Source of the DNA: JAAFHB01 sp038236995
GTDB lineage: Bacteria; Bacteroidota; Bacteroidia; Bacteroidales; Prolixibacteraceae
Reading direction: 5' to 3'
Assembly: GCA_038236995.1 (NCBI GenBank)
Contig: JBBRZE010000013.1
Coordinates: 1-64,000, forward strand
DNA length: 64,000 bases
A model generated the notes under the pieces. That model was not told the origin of the DNA and made no database searches. It worked only from the letters and a program-made list of their open reading frames with translations. Positions 42,558 through 53,100 of this stretch are shown in pieces. The position numbers and the translations under genes were made by a program. Each line of letters begins with the position of its first letter. Position 1 is the stretch's first letter.

Positions 42558-44708
42558 ATGAAAAACAGTTTTGTAGCGCTTCTCGTTTTTGTGTTCGTTT
42601 GGAACCTTAACGTTAAAGCCGACGAAGGAATGTGGCTTCCTTCGCTTGTAGGAAAATTGAACATCCAGAAGATGAGCTCAATAGGGTGCAAACTAACAGC
42701 AGAGCAGATTTATAGCATTAATCAGTCGAGCTTAAAAGATGCAGTAGTTGCCCTGGATCGTGGATCATGTACCGCAGAAATGATATCTGCGGATGGGTTA
42801 TTGCTAACCAATCACCATTGTGGTTTTGGCGAAATTCAGGAACACAGTTCTGTTGAACACGATTACCTGAAAGACGGTTTTTGGGCGATGAAACGGAATG
42901 AGGAGCTTTCGAATCCCGGCAAAACTGTTACTTTTCTTATCCGCATGGAAGATGTAACTGACAAGGTTTTGAAGGATGTCACAGACACGATGGACGAAAG
43001 AACCCGGACCTCCAAGGTACGTGAGGCTGCTACAAAAATAGAGAAAGAAGCAAAAGGCGAAACAGGTTACGAAACACGAGTCAGAAGCCTTTTCGAATCA
43101 AATAAATACTACCTTTTTGTTACTGAGACGTTTAATGATATCCGCCTGGTAGGAGCACCACCTCAGTCAATTGGCAAGTTCGGGGGAGAAACAGACAACT
43201 GGATGTGGCCACGTCATACCGGCGATTTCTCGATGTTCAGGGTTTATTGCGGTCCCGACGGTAAACCAGCAGAATACTCTAAAGATAATGTTCCTTACCA
43301 TCCCAAACATTTTCTTCCGATTTCACTAAAGGGAGTTGAAAAAAACAGCTACGCAATGGTGATGGGTTATCCCGGTACAACCACGCGCTACCGCACATCC
43401 AACGAAGTGAAGTATACGATGGATGTAGTTAATGAGGTCAGAATTACAGCACGAGAAGCTAAACTGAATATTATCAGGGACTTTATGGCAACAAGCCAGA
43501 AAGCCAGGATACAATATGCCTCAAAATTTGCCAGAAGCTCAAACTATTACAAATACTCCATTGGTCAGAACAAGGGATTAGCCGCGCTTAATGTGATCGA
43601 CAAAAAGCAGGCGATTGAAAAAGATTTTCTGAAGTGGGCAAATGAAACTCCTGAAAGAAAAGCCAAATACGGCAGCGCACTCGATTCGATTAATGCAGCC
43701 TATAAATCCAGGGTTGAAAAGGTTGCTTATCAATATGCCCGCGAAGCCTTACTTAGTGGAGCGGAGATTTTTGCATTTGCTGCAGAAGCCTCATCTCTTT
43801 ACGAATCGTTGAAAGAAAACGACAAAGTCAAAATTGAAGGTGATGCGGAAGAGCTGCGACGTTCACTTAGTGAGTACTTTAAAGACTATGACGCCAACAC
43901 TGATCAAAAAGTGGCTGGTACATTATTAAAACTCTACGCTTCGAAAGTTAATCCAAGATATATTCCCGGATTTTTTGAGGAGATTGGACGAAAGTATAAA
44001 GGCAATTTCGACGCATATGCTCAAAAAATGTTCGAAAAAACCATTTTTGCCGACCAGGCGAAGATGGAATCTTTTTTGAATAAACCATCGCTAAAAGTGC
44101 TGGATAAAGATATGGCTTTCATTGCAATGCGTTCGATTTTCCAAACTCTGAGCCTGATTCAGCAAGATGCCTATAAAACAACATCAGGCCTGGATAAAGC
44201 CCGCAGACTGTTCGTCGCTGGCTTGAACGAAATGAATAAAGACAAATCGGTTTATCCCGATGCCAATTCGACGATGCGCCTCACTTATGGCACTGTTGAT
44301 GGTTATGTGCCTCACGATGCAACTTATTATGACTATTTCACAACGATGAAAGGATATGCAGAAAAGGGGATCCCTGGCGACGTCGATTTTGATTTTCCTC
44401 AGAAACTGATTGACATGTATAACGCGAAAGATTTCGGACAATATGCAGAAAAAGATGGAACCTTACACACCTGCTTCACTTCGAATAACGATATAACAGG
44501 CGGAAATTCAGGAAGCCCGGTGATCAACGGAGACGGTGAACTCATTGGTATTGCTTTCGATGGAAACTGGGAAGCGATGAGCGGCGATATTGCTTTTGAG
44601 CCGGAGTTGCAGAAATGTATCAATGTGGATATCCGTTTTGTACTTTGGACCATCGATAAGTTCGCAGGAGCAAGCCATTTGGTTGACGAGATGAAATTGA
44701 TCAGATAG
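42558..44708 (+). CDS. S46 dipeptidyl-peptidase, DPP7-like
   Basis: A 716-residue exported serine peptidase removing N-terminal dipeptides from peptides in the periplasm. It has a signal peptide (MKNSFVALLVFVFVWNLNVKA), catalytic His87 in LLTNHHCGFGE and Ser651 in TGGNSGSPV. The residue 18 positions after the serine, which separates DPP11 (Arg, Asp/Glu-specific) from DPP7 (Gly, hydrophobic P1), is Gly669 here, so hydrophobic specificity is predicted. Length is normal. Followed by a strong terminator. Confidence 0.92.
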   Translation: MKNSFVALLVFVFVWNLNVKADEGMWLPSLVGKLNIQKMSSIGCKLTAEQIYSINQSSLKDAVVALDRGSCTAEMISADGLLLTNHHCGFGEIQEHSSVEHDYLKDGFWAMKRNEELSNPGKTVTFLIRMEDVTDKVLKDVTDTMDERTRTSKVREAATKIEKEAKGETGYETRVRSLFESNKYYLFVTETFNDIRLVGAPPQSIGKFGGETDNWMWPRHTGDFSMFRVYCGPDGKPAEYSKDNVPYHPKHFLPISLKGVEKNSYAMVMGYPGTTTRYRTSNEVKYTMDVVNEVRITAREAKLNIIRDFMATSQKARIQYASKFARSSNYYKYSIGQNKGLAALNVIDKKQAIEKDFLKWANETPERKAKYGSALDSINAAYKSRVEKVAYQYAREALLSGAEIFAFAAEASSLYESLKENDKVKIEGDAEELRRSLSEYFKDYDANTDQKVAGTLLKLYASKVNPRYIPGFFEEIGRKYKGNFDAYAQKMFEKTIFADQAKMESFLNKPSLKVLDKDMAFIAMRSIFQTLSLIQQDAYKTTSGLDKARRLFVAGLNEMNKDKSVYPDANSTMRLTYGTVDGYVPHDATYYDYFTTMKGYAEKGIPGDVDFDFPQKLIDMYNAKDFGQYAEKDGTLHTCFTSNNDITGGNSGSPVINGDGELIGIAFDGNWEAMSGDIAFEPELQKCINVDIRFVLWTIDKFAGASHLVDEMKLIR

Positions 44709-44770
44709 TCTGAGAATCATTTAGCATCATGATCATCGGAAATTATATCCGGTAAAAATAAAACTATAAT

Positions 44771-44798
44771 GAAAGACCGGCTCTAATACCGGTCTTTC
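44771..44798 (+). terminator. Terminator after the S46 peptidase gene
   Basis: GAAAGACCGG, 8-nt loop, CCGGTCTTTC, then AATTTTTT. It lies 62 bp after the stop and 20 bp before rnhA. Confidence 0.85.
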
Positions 44799-44818
44799 AA
44801 TTTTTTAATCTTGAAAGT

Positions 44819-45292
44819 ATGACGCAGCGCGAAAATCCCGAAATCATTATCTATACCGATGGGGCGGCACGTGGCAATCCCGGTCCCGGAGGATACGGCG
44901 TTGTTATGATGTCGGGACCGCATCGGAAAGAACTTTCGCAGGGATACAAGCTCACAACCAACAACCGGATGGAACTGATGGCAGCTGTTGTTGGACTTGA
45001 AACGTTGAAAGTCGGACCTTGCAAAGTGACGATCTATACTGATTCGAAATATGTGGCGGATTCGGTAGAAAAACGATGGGTTTTTAACTGGGTGAAAACC
45101 AATTTTAAAGGAAAGAAAAACAGCGATCTTTGGAAAAGATTTCTGGAAGTTTCTGCACGTCACCATGTGAAATTCATTTGGGTGAAGGGACATGCCAGTA
45201 TTCCGGAAAATGAAAGGTGCGATGAGCTTGCTGTTGCGGCATCATTTCTTCCAAATTTACCGCATGACACAGGATATCAATCTGATAACTAA
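44819..45292 (+). CDS. rnhA: Ribonuclease HI
   Basis: A 157-residue enzyme cutting RNA in RNA:DNA hybrids. Active-site residues Asp14 (IYTDGAARGNPGPGG), Glu52 (NNRMELMA) and Asp75 (YTDSKYV) are present, along with VKGHASIPENERCDELA (His and the last Asp). Usual single-domain bacterial length. Another RNase H (rnhB) is encoded at 49526. Confidence 0.95.
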   Translation: MTQRENPEIIIYTDGAARGNPGPGGYGVVMMSGPHRKELSQGYKLTTNNRMELMAAVVGLETLKVGPCKVTIYTDSKYVADSVEKRWVFNWVKTNFKGKKNSDLWKRFLEVSARHHVKFIWVKGHASIPENERCDELAVAASFLPNLPHDTGYQSDN

Positions 45293-45328
45293 AACAAGAT
45301 TCGGTTTCATTTATTTAATGAAATGAAA

Positions 45329-45336
45329 TACATTTG
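45329..45336 (+). promoter_or_regulatory. -7 box of waaA
   Basis: TACATTTG, an exact TAnnTTTG match, 21 bp before the waaA ATG. Confidence 0.5.
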
Positions 45337-45356
45337 TCAGGCAAAATCGTTAAAAC

Positions 45357-46586
45357 ATGAGGTGGCTTTACAACTTAGGAATACTCGGCTATTACTTGCT
45401 GCTTAAAATCGTTTCGATCCGAAACGAGAAAGCACGTAAATGGATCGAGGGTCGTAAAGATATCTTCAATCGTTTACGCGAAACAATCACCCCTGGCGAA
45501 CGGATTCTTTGGTTTCACGCCTCTTCGCTTGGAGAATTTGAACAGGGAAGACCCGTAATTGAATCAATTCGGATACTAAAACCGGAATACAAAATCCTTC
45601 TCACATTTTTCTCACCTTCAGGCTACGAGCTAAGAAAAGATTACAAATTTGCCGATTACATATTTTATCTTCCTTTAGATACCAAAAAGAACGCCGCCCG
45701 GTTTATCGAAATTGTAAGACCGGAAAAAGTCTTTTTTATTAAATACGAGTTTTGGTATAACTATCTGACGCAATTAAAGGAAGAGGGCATTCCCACCTAT
45801 ATTTTTTCTGCTTTATTCCGACCTTCACAAATCTTTTTTAAACCCTGGGGAAAGTGGTATTTGAAAGCAATTGCTACTTACGAGCACATATTTGTACAAA
45901 ACCAGGAATCATTTGATATTCTTCACAAGTTTGGGTTTAATAATGTATCATTATCTGGCGATACCAGGCTTGATCGTGTTGGCGAGATAGCAGATGCGGC
46001 ACCAAGACTTGATAAACTGGAGATTTTTTGTGGCGGTCAAAAAGCTATTATTGCCGGAAGTACCTGGAAAGAAGACGAGGACCTCTTTCTTCCATATGTG
46101 AATAAATGCGAATTGGGTCAGAAATTCGTTATTGCCCCTCACGAAGTCACGCCTCAGTCGCTCGAACGTGTTTGTAACGCACTCGGGAAATCTTACGCCC
46201 TCTATTCGACAGCATCGCCCGATGAGCTGAAAAATGCAGAGGTGTTGATTGTCGATGGTTACGGATACCTTGTTTCAGTTTACAGGTATGGGATGTTTGC
46301 TTACGTTGGCGGTGGTTTTACGTCAGGGATTCATAGCACGCTTGAACCTGCAGCCTTCGGACTTCCAGTGATTTTCGGACCCGATTATCAAAAATTCCAG
46401 GAGGCTCATGATATGTTAAGCCTCGGCGCCGCTACCTGCATTAATAATTTTGAAGAACTCGAAATACAAATCGATAGTTACAGGGCGAACCCCGAAAAAC
46501 TCCTTTATGACTCGGCCATCGCTCGTGGCTACGTCAATAAAAACCGTGGCGCTTCAAAAGAAATTGTGAAATACCTTTTCCTTTAA
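45357..46586 (+). CDS. waaA: 3-deoxy-D-manno-octulosonic acid (Kdo) transferase
   Basis: A 409-residue GT30 enzyme attaching Kdo to lipid A precursor at the inner membrane. One N-terminal membrane helix (about 4-20) precedes WFHASSLGEFEQGRP with catalytic Glu60. The C-terminal domain has IIAGSTWKEDEDL, FVIAPHEV and YVGGGFTSGIHSTLEPAAFGLPVIFGP. It shows the organism builds Kdo-containing lipid A. Confidence 0.95.
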   Translation: MRWLYNLGILGYYLLLKIVSIRNEKARKWIEGRKDIFNRLRETITPGERILWFHASSLGEFEQGRPVIESIRILKPEYKILLTFFSPSGYELRKDYKFADYIFYLPLDTKKNAARFIEIVRPEKVFFIKYEFWYNYLTQLKEEGIPTYIFSALFRPSQIFFKPWGKWYLKAIATYEHIFVQNQESFDILHKFGFNNVSLSGDTRLDRVGEIADAAPRLDKLEIFCGGQKAIIAGSTWKEDEDLFLPYVNKCELGQKFVIAPHEVTPQSLERVCNALGKSYALYSTASPDELKNAEVLIVDGYGYLVSVYRYGMFAYVGGGFTSGIHSTLEPAAFGLPVIFGPDYQKFQEAHDMLSLGAATCINNFEELEIQIDSYRANPEKLLYDSAIARGYVNKNRGASKEIVKYLFL

Positions 46587-46681
46587 TCTACCCTCGCTAA
46601 GTCCCACCCTCTCCCGTTTAATGATGTCTTATTGTCTTGTAGTCTGTACCTTCCATTATTCCTATTCTTTTCAGAAATATT

Positions 46682-46689
46682 TATTTTTG
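46682..46689 (+). promoter_or_regulatory. -7 box upstream of the class II reductase gene
   Basis: TATTTTTG, an exact TAnnTTTG match, about 190 bp before the ATG at 46881. The long leader was inspected for a cobalamin riboswitch and no B12-box or NrdR-type repeat was seen. Confidence 0.4.
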
Positions 46690-46880
46690 TAAACTTTTCT
46701 TAATTATTAGAAATACATTCAGCTGTTTATCAAATAACTAACACCTTTAAGTTGATAACTTTTTTTTCGCTGCAATAATAATGTGACCAAAAACATCATT
46801 GATGTACTTATATTGCATCATCAAAAAAGGGGATTATAAATAATAATAAACCCAATAAAATCAACCTAATATTAAAAGCT

Positions 46881-49427
46881 ATGGAATTAAAAGAGATCAC
46901 CCCCCAACAAAAAGACGACGCCCCGACAACTTATTCTCCGGACGAAGCATTTGTGGCATCAGTTAAATATTTCAAGGGAGACGATCTTGCGGCTCGTGTT
47001 TGGGTCAACAAATATGCACTAAAAGATTCTTACGGGAATATCTTTGAACTGACACCTGACGACCTTCATCGTCGGTTATCGTCAGAGATTGCAAGAATCG
47101 AAAAAAATTATCCAAACCCAATGTCGGAAGATGAATTATTTGAACTTTTCAAAGATTTCAAATATATTGTACCTCAGGGTGGTCCAATGACGGGTATCGG
47201 AAATGAATTTCAGGTTGGTTCTTTATCAAATTGCTTTGTTGTAGGTAATGGTGCAGATTCATATGGCGGAATTATCATGATCGATCAGGAACAGGTGCAA
47301 CTAATGAAACGCCGTGGCGGGGTTGGACACGATCTATCACACATACGTCCAAAAGGCTCTCCTGTTAAAAATTCTGCTTTAACCTCAACTGGAATTGTTC
47401 CTTTTATGGAACGATTTTCCAATTCTACACGCGAAGTAGCGCAAGATGGCAGACGCGGAGCTTTAATGTTATCGGTATCAATTCGTCATCCAGACTCAGA
47501 GGAGTTTATCGATGCTAAAATGGATGAAGGTAAGGTGACAGGCGCCAATGTCTCGGTAAAAATCGATGACGAATTTATGCAGGCAGTTCGTAACAAAACT
47601 ACTTACAATCAGAAATATCCGATCGACAGCAACCATCCAACCTATTCAAAAGAGACGGATGCCGGAAAATTATGGGAAAAAATTGTTTTCAATGCATGGA
47701 AATCAGCAGAACCGGGCATACTATTCTGGGATACCATCATCCGTGAATCGGTTCCGGACTGTTATGCTGACCTTGGTTACAAAACAGTATCAACAAATCC
47801 TTGTGGCGAAATTCCACTTTGCCCTTACGACAGCTGCAGGTTAATTGCATTGAACCTATACTCATATGTAGATGAGCCATTTACTTCGAAGGCTAAATTT
47901 GATTTCGATCTATTCCGCAAACATATCCGCCAGACCCAACAAATCATGGATGATATTATTGATCTGGAACTCGAGAAAATAGATGCGATATACAATAAAA
48001 TCATCGCTGATCCTGAAGATACTGAAATAAAACGTGTTGAAACCAATCTTTGGGAAAAGATAAAAAAGATGGCCATCAACGGACGTCGTACAGGAATTGG
48101 TATTACCGCAGAAGGTGATATGCTTGCAGCACTTGGTTTGCGTTATGGTTCGGAAGATGCAGTCGAATTTTCGGTTGAAGTTCATAAAATTGTTGCACTG
48201 GAAGCCTACCGTGGTTCAGTTATTCTTGCCAAAGAACGTGGGGCGTTCCCCATTTATGATGCAAAACGTGAAAAGAATAATCCATTTATTCAGCGTCTGG
48301 CTCAGGCTGATCCTGATTTATACAAAGATATGACCCGATTTGGCCGCCGGAATATTGCTTTATTGACCATTGCCCCAACGGGAACAACAAGTTTGATGAC
48401 GCAGACAACCTCAGGAATAGAACCAGTATTTATGCCTGTTTACAAGCGCCGACGTAAAGTCAATCCCAATGATAAAGATGCACGCATCGATTTTATTGAC
48501 GAAATGGGTGACAGTTGGGAAGAGTACATCGTATTTCACCACAAGTTTAAAACCTGGATGGAAGTCAATGGTTTTGAGCTCAAAAGGAACTATTCGAACG
48601 ATGAATTAGATGCGATGGTCGCTAAATCGCCGTATCACAAAGCCTCTTCTAATGATATCGATTGGATGGCGAAGATTAAGATGCAGGGTCAGATTCAGAA
48701 ATGGGTTGACCATTCAATCTCCGTCACCATCAACTTACCGGAAGAAGCTACCGAGGAGCTGGTCAACAAGCTTTATTTTGCAGCCTGGGAAAGTGGATGT
48801 AAAGGTGTTACCGTTTATCGCGAAGGGTCACGTTCTGGCGTATTGATCTCAACCAAAGACAAAAAGAAAGATGGTATTTTCCCAACAAAACGTCCTGAAA
48901 TACTTGAAGCAGATATTGTCAGACTCCAAAATAACAAGGAGAAATGGATCGCCTTTATCGGATTAATCGATGACAAGCCTTATGAAATTTTCACAGGTTT
49001 GGCTGATGACGAAGATGGTATTCTGTTACCCCGATCGGTTACTTCGGGCTGGATTATCAAGAGCAAGGATGAATCAGGTATCACCAGATACGATTTCCAG
49101 TATTGTAATTCAAGAGGTTACAAAACTACGATTGAAGGTCTTTCGTATAAGTTCAATCCAATCTTCTGGAATTATGCAAAACTGATTTCCAGCGTATTAC
49201 GTCACAGCATGACAATACAGAAAGTTGTTGAACTGGTTACCAGCCTTCAATTTGATGTTGAATCGATCAACACCTGGAAAAATGGTGTTGCACGTGCATT
49301 AAAGAAGTACATTCCGAATGGAACAGCTGCAGAAGACTCAAAATGTGAAGGTTGCGGCTCATCGAATGTCATTTACCAGGAAGGATGCCTCATCTGTCAG
49401 GATTGTGGCTCTTCCAAATGTGGATGA
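46881..49427 (+). CDS. nrdJ: Adenosylcobalamin-dependent (class II) ribonucleotide reductase
   Basis: An 848-residue enzyme reducing ribonucleotides with a B12-derived radical, so it needs no oxygen or small subunit. The redox Cys118 is in LSNCFVV, and active-site Asn306, Cys308 (thiyl radical) and Glu310 are in NPCGEIPL. ALLTIAPTGTTSLMTQTTSGIEPVF is the typical late motif. The C-terminus carries a Cys-rich tail (CEGCGSSNVIYQEGCLICQDC), a probable zinc ribbon and thiol relay. No nrdB-like gene is adjacent, supporting class II. Confidence 0.95.
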   Translation: MELKEITPQQKDDAPTTYSPDEAFVASVKYFKGDDLAARVWVNKYALKDSYGNIFELTPDDLHRRLSSEIARIEKNYPNPMSEDELFELFKDFKYIVPQGGPMTGIGNEFQVGSLSNCFVVGNGADSYGGIIMIDQEQVQLMKRRGGVGHDLSHIRPKGSPVKNSALTSTGIVPFMERFSNSTREVAQDGRRGALMLSVSIRHPDSEEFIDAKMDEGKVTGANVSVKIDDEFMQAVRNKTTYNQKYPIDSNHPTYSKETDAGKLWEKIVFNAWKSAEPGILFWDTIIRESVPDCYADLGYKTVSTNPCGEIPLCPYDSCRLIALNLYSYVDEPFTSKAKFDFDLFRKHIRQTQQIMDDIIDLELEKIDAIYNKIIADPEDTEIKRVETNLWEKIKKMAINGRRTGIGITAEGDMLAALGLRYGSEDAVEFSVEVHKIVALEAYRGSVILAKERGAFPIYDAKREKNNPFIQRLAQADPDLYKDMTRFGRRNIALLTIAPTGTTSLMTQTTSGIEPVFMPVYKRRRKVNPNDKDARIDFIDEMGDSWEEYIVFHHKFKTWMEVNGFELKRNYSNDELDAMVAKSPYHKASSNDIDWMAKIKMQGQIQKWVDHSISVTINLPEEATEELVNKLYFAAWESGCKGVTVYREGSRSGVLISTKDKKKDGIFPTKRPEILEADIVRLQNNKEKWIAFIGLIDDKPYEIFTGLADDEDGILLPRSVTSGWIIKSKDESGITRYDFQYCNSRGYKTTIEGLSYKFNPIFWNYAKLISSVLRHSMTIQKVVELVTSLQFDVESINTWKNGVARALKKYIPNGTAAEDSKCEGCGSSNVIYQEGCLICQDCGSSKCG

Positions 49428-49455
49428 TTTTTCACAGACTCTATATATCATCAGG

Positions 49456-49476
49456 GAGGCCCGAAATTCGGGCCTC
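49456..49476. terminator. Terminator between nrdJ and rnhB
   Basis: GAGGCCCG/CGGGCCTC stem with a 5-nt loop, then CTTTTTATTT. A second imperfect hairpin (CTGACGGTTT/AAACCATCAG, 49494-49517) lies just after the rnhB stop on the other strand and may serve the convergent operon. Confidence 0.8.
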
Positions 49477-49525
49477 TTTTTATTTCCAAAACTCTGACGG
49501 TTTTTGGAAACCATCAGGGTTCAAT

Positions 49526-50137
49526 TCAGATTTCTTCCCCAAAATCAATTGAAAGTTGTGTCTCAAATAGTTTAAAGCTCTTGCGGTGAAATGGAGAAAT
49601 CCCAAATTCGGATAAGGCTTTGCGATGAAAAGCAGTCGGGTATCCTTTATTCTGGTTCCACCCATATTCCGGATATCTTTCGTGCAAGGAAAGCATAAAA
49701 TCATCACGGTAAGTTTTGGCAAGAACAGAGGCAGCAGCAATCGAAAGGTATTTACCATCGCCCTTAATTACTGTTGTATAGGGAATATTTTTATAAGGTT
49801 TAAATCTGTTTCCGTCAACAATAATATGCTCAGGAAGAACAGACAGCTGATTTAAAGCACGATGCATCGAAAAAATGGAGGCATTCAGAATATTCATCTT
49901 GTCGATTTCAAGATGATCATAGGTTCCTACTGCCCAGGCAATTGCTGCATCTTCGATGATCGGTCGCAATTGGTAACGTTGCCGCTCGGTCAATTTCTTT
50001 GAATCGTTCAACAGTTCGGAATAAAAATCTTCGGGCAAAATTACAGCAGCAGCGAATACTGGCCCTGCAAGACACCCCCTGCCAGCCTCATCACAACCGG
50101 CCTCGATTACTTTTCTCTTTAGATTATGCAGCAGCAT
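49526..50137 (-). CDS. rnhB: Ribonuclease HII
   Basis: A 203-residue RNase H type 2 removing ribonucleotides from DNA. Active-site Asp16 and Glu17 are in EAGCDEAGRGCLAGPV; IIVDGNRF and GDGKYLSIAAASVLAKTYRD complete the fold. Its ATG is 1 bp after the sprA stop, so it is the last gene of ruvA-sprA-rnhB. Confidence 0.95.
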   Translation of the reverse strand: MLLHNLKRKVIEAGCDEAGRGCLAGPVFAAAVILPEDFYSELLNDSKKLTERQRYQLRPIIEDAAIAWAVGTYDHLEIDKMNILNASIFSMHRALNQLSVLPEHIIVDGNRFKPYKNIPYTTVIKGDGKYLSIAAASVLAKTYRDDFMLSLHERYPEYGWNQNKGYPTAFHRKALSEFGISPFHRKSFKLFETQLSIDFGEEI

Positions 50138-50138
50138 T

Positions 50139-53100
50139 TTACTGTGTCAAAGTAAACCTGAAACTAATACCAAAATTCGCATTGGTAGTCCGGTAAGCGT
50201 TCGAAATAAAAGGACTGTTCAGAATCCGGTCATAAAATAACCTGACGATAAAAACTTCGCTCAGGTTATAGTCGGCTGAAAATTTAACCGAGAACGATTC
50301 CTGTCCTGCTGTGGTCTGATTGTTCTCTTCAATCAGCTTACGAAGAACCGTTTTATTCTTCCCGTAAGTTACATCAGCCCTGACATTCAAATCGTTATTC
50401 AACGCCTTCTGCGAGCTTTTAGTCTTGATAAACATTTTCATATTCTCGAAGCGGTAACCCAAACCTAGGCTTGCTTCGTTGTTATAGAGTTCCATTGCCT
50501 GATTATTCGTCAGACTGAGCATCACATTTCTTGTCTTCCGGTACTCGAAACGAGAAGTGACATTGTTCAACCATGTGATGTCGATATCAAAAAGCGGATT
50601 AAAAGTTTCATTAATATTGATGGTTGCTATGTCATATTTCGGCAGGAAATTATTCTGGGCATTTAAAACATAACTAAAGCCGTCATTTTCAGTCTGATAA
50701 TTAAGATTTGAAATGTAAGAACCAACGCTGTAAGTGGAGCGGTAGTCGTGGGTGATACTCATCGATTTCATCACATCTTTGAGTCCCTTGATTTTATTAA
50801 CCACGCCCGAATATTGAATGCGCCAATTGGGCATCATAAATTTGGCGGAAGGGAATGGGGTCAACGAAACCTTTTCGGCGCTGGTACCTGAATATGCTGC
50901 CAGAAATGCCGGGATTAAAACCTCCTGCGCTGATGGTCCATAACCAGCCGGATAACCAGTTGCAGGATTAACTGAACCAGGTGCATACCCAAAATCAGGA
51001 TTTGCTACGCGGGATTGATCGAGCCTTCGCGCAATTATTTCGCGATTCTGACTGAACTGACTCCATACCTTTGAGTCTTGTACCGCCGATTTTCCAAGTT
51101 TCTCGAATGAGGAACCGATCGAAATAATCGACATTGTGAAATTCCCGTTGTACGACTTATTAAAGCTTCCCCAACCGTTTTGACTATCATGGATCAGAAA
51201 TTCTGAAGAATTGCTCGAAAAGCTCCGATTCGCATTGATGTCAATCTTCAAATCGGGGATTGGAACCAGTTTAGCCCTGATATTCAACCGCGTATTCTTG
51301 CTTAGCATATAAGGCTTATTTAGAATCGTATCGGTTGAGATCCAGCCCCGCTCAGCGGCTTTTTGTCCGAAACTTGCGTCCTGATGCCCCATGATAAATG
51401 GCAACCCCGGAGCGAGTGAGGTATTACCATCTGCACCCTGGTAATTTGATGACCCTAAGAAATTGGTTCCAGGCAAATAACCGTAAAGCCCTGTCCCACT
51501 GTTTTCGGTATATGAGACGTTAATGTTGTAAAGCATCATCAGAAAACGAGCCAGGTATTCATCGAGGTGCAAACTCTCCTTCAAATCTTTGTCTTTCAAA
51601 CCAGTGACTTCGACCACAGCTTTGGCACAATCAATTGAGGGTGTGAACATGACGCGATTCTCGTTAACTATTTTTGTCTGTCCATTAATTACTTTACCCT
51701 TTTCGTCCGTCACACTCACAGTTACGTTTGCAGTTCCAAGTTTATGAAAGATCGATTGCGGGGTATTCTTTTTTAATAAAGCATTTCCATCTCTGAACTT
51801 TGTTGGTGCAGTTGTACTTATTGGCGCATTCTGTCCGCGTGTTTGCGCATCCCGCCTTCCGCGACTAAATTCACCATATTTCTGATTCACCTTTTTCAGG
51901 TATGGAACACGGTTGTATAGCCGAATAAAATCAGCCTGACCGTTTAACTGAATAGCACGTGAATTGCTGATAATGTTACCAATTACATAATCACTTTTTG
52001 TAATTGGGGCTACATCCCAGTCATATCCGGCTTGATAAATCACCGATGATGAGGTCCAGTCGAGCAATGGCAGTTTATTGATCGGGATAGTATACGTAAT
52101 GTTCCAGGTGTGATGATAATGGGTATTTCGTCCTCCGTCCAAAATACTTTGCCAGATGGTATCGCGCCGGGCCTGATAGCCGGGAAGGTTTTTATCCATA
52201 GCGCCAAGCGGTTCATCAATCCGGGACGAATTGACAGCAGAAAAGTCGATCTTCAGTCCACGTGTCAGATCAAAACGAAAGTCGTAATAGCGGTTCCAGA
52301 TAAAGTCCTTGAGAAATGATTTTGGAAGGATGAATGCCGGGTTGGTGATATTGCGGTATTGCACAGTACTGCTCGTTCTGTTGAGATCCGATCTGAAGGA
52401 TAACTGACTTGGCATAAAATTGAGGTTAAAATCACGAACAATCGTTAAGGCCGGTGATTTTAAAAATTTTATATTTTTGAAAGGATCGATTGGAACAGGC
52501 CTGCTTATAAAATTATAATTCAGTAATGTACGTGTATTTACCGTCTGTTCAAGAATCGTGTTGATATCCCCATGCTCATACAAATTATGAGAATAGGTGA
52601 GCGAGAAATTCGAAAGATCATAAATCTTTGGATCCCCCGTTTTATTGGGTTTATCGATTTGAACGTTCGTTAAATTGATGCTCTTTCGTGAAGTAAAATT
52701 TTGGGAAATACGCCTGATCGAGTCACGTTCATGCGAACTGCCGGCGTTGTCAAGCGCATCTTTGAGTTTCACATCATTATCCAGCGGTGAAAATTCAGGT
52801 GTAGCAACCGATTTCGAAATGCCAATGTACAGCGGTATTTTGACTCCAGATTCTGGTTTAAAGAACTTCCCAAGCTCGAGGTTGGTCGATATATCGTATT
52901 CGTGACTATCGTCAAAAGACCTTTGACCCATTTTTGAATCAATGCTTCCAAACCCGGTGGTTGTCATCCTTCCAGCGAACGAATAGGTCCCCAAATCGGC
53001 CAGGTTCCCGGAAATACGTCCAATGGCAGCCCAACCCCCTTTTTCCTCAAAATCGGTTAGCCGTAGCTCATTCACCCACACTTCCACCGATTTTGGGCCA

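Noticed and set aside
46690..46880. Cobalamin riboswitch in the leader of the B12-dependent reductase gene
   Set aside because: No B12-box-like sequence or multi-stem arrangement could be seen.
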